Source: Phycisphaeraceae bacterium
Lineage (GTDB): Bacteria > Planctomycetota > Phycisphaerae > Phycisphaerales > SM1A02
Length of the DNA: 64,000 nt
Reading direction: 5' to 3'
NCBI GenBank assembly: GCA_015709595.1
Contig: CP054178.1
Location: 2,795,205 to 2,859,204 of the forward strand
Below are positions 63,672 to 64,000 of the stretch, piece after piece. The stretch's first letter is position 1. Every line of letters begins with the position of its first letter. The position numbers were made by a program, and so were the translations under genes. The notes below the pieces were generated by a model that saw only the letters and a program-made list of their open reading frames with translations, was not told the DNA's origin and made no database searches.

Positions 63672-64000
63672 ATGAAGCACGATGACGCGACCGACAATGC
63701 CGGCTGGGTGCGGGGACTGCTCGAATCTCACGAGCAGCCCCTGGTTCGTTACGCCCAGCGGCTGACCGGCGATCTGGATCAGGCCCGAGACGTGGTGCAG
63801 GACGTGTTTCTTCGCCTGATCGCCGCGGATCGGTCCTCGGTGGATGGTCACGCCGTGGAGTGGCTCTACACCGTCTGCCGCAACCGCTGCCTCGACGTGC
63901 GGCGGAAGGAGCGACGCATGACGACCCTGAGCACCGAAGCCGAGCAAGTGCTGGAGAATCGGGGATCAGCCGATCCGTCGCCAGGTGGGGAGGCATTGGA
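63672..64000 (+). CDS. ECF-type RNA polymerase sigma factor, 5' part (cut by window edge)
   Basis: An open frame continues beyond the window, with 109 residues visible. DQARDVVQDVFLRLIA is the sigma region 2.1-2.2 helix and WLYTVCRNRCLDVRRKERR is region 2.4, both typical of sigma-70 family ECF factors. The N-terminal part is short, as expected. ATG 63672 is chosen, with ATG 63642 as an in-frame alternative. No clear ribosome binding site is visible. An anti-sigma factor would probably lie outside the window. Confidence 0.88.
   Translation, partial: MKHDDATDNAGWVRGLLESHEQPLVRYAQRLTGDLDQARDVVQDVFLRLIAADRSSVDGHAVEWLYTVCRNRCLDVRRKERRMTTLSTEAEQVLENRGSADPSPGGEAL

Noticed and set aside
63405-63947. 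A 180-codon minus-strand frame at the right edge
   Set aside because: It is opposite the ECF sigma factor, whose region 2 motifs are clear on the plus strand.

Overview
This 64 kb window looks like chromosomal DNA of a GC-rich planctomycete, plausibly of the Phycisphaerae. The lineage is inferred from a PEP-CTERM-type sorting tail, an ADP/ATP-translocase-like carrier, a Minf_1886 protein, a GlmU-like putative sugar nucleotidyltransferase and futalosine-pathway menaquinone genes. No rRNA, tRNA or CRISPR array was recognised.

Region 1 (0-17.9 kb) is ordinary chromosome. It holds an S9 peptidase, an OmpA-like lipoprotein, an amidohydrolase followed directly by a 3-methyladenine glycosylase and a Minf_1886 protein, and mqnC on the opposite strand. 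Next come a PEP-CTERM exported protein, a hypothetical, a half-size EamA carrier, an NTT-like carrier containing an in-frame palindromic repeat, a sugar nucleotidyltransferase, a carboxymuconolactone-decarboxylase-like protein, DNA polymerase I and a PAC2 protein. A ten-copy 21-bp minisatellite and a G-rich tract lie at 11.7-12.04 kb.

Region 2 (17.9-22.5 kb) is a decayed restriction-modification island. It carries an EcoRI-type methyltransferase fragment cut off before its catalytic motif, a complete Dam/D12 adenine methyltransferase, an unrecognised gene split by an IS5-family element with clear ends and a TTA duplication, and an HNH gene lacking its DUF262 half. Related direct repeats made of tri-loop hairpins lie on both sides, and a second 21-bp array sits at the right edge.

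Region 3 (22.5-60.3 kb) is a type VI secretion (T6SS) locus of 19 genes, all on the minus strand. In transcription order they are: a kinase-fold protein, a lipoprotein (TssJ candidate), a pseudokinase-TM-FGE protein, a hypothetical, tssK, tssL, tssM, tagF, a TpsB transporter, a 3,004-residue filamentous-haemagglutinin-like TpsA, tssA, tssB, tssC, hcp, tagJ, tssE, tssF, tssG and clpV (tssH). Sheath, tube, baseplate, recycling ATPase and TssL-TssM membrane parts are all present. VgrG and PAAR are not. A two-partner secretion pair placed inside a T6SS gene run, together with two degenerate kinase-fold proteins, is the most unusual content of the window.

Region 4 (60.3-64 kb) has a periplasmic redoxin, an MBL-fold hydrolase, a GAF-SpoIIE phosphatase and, cut by the window edge, an ECF-type sigma factor.
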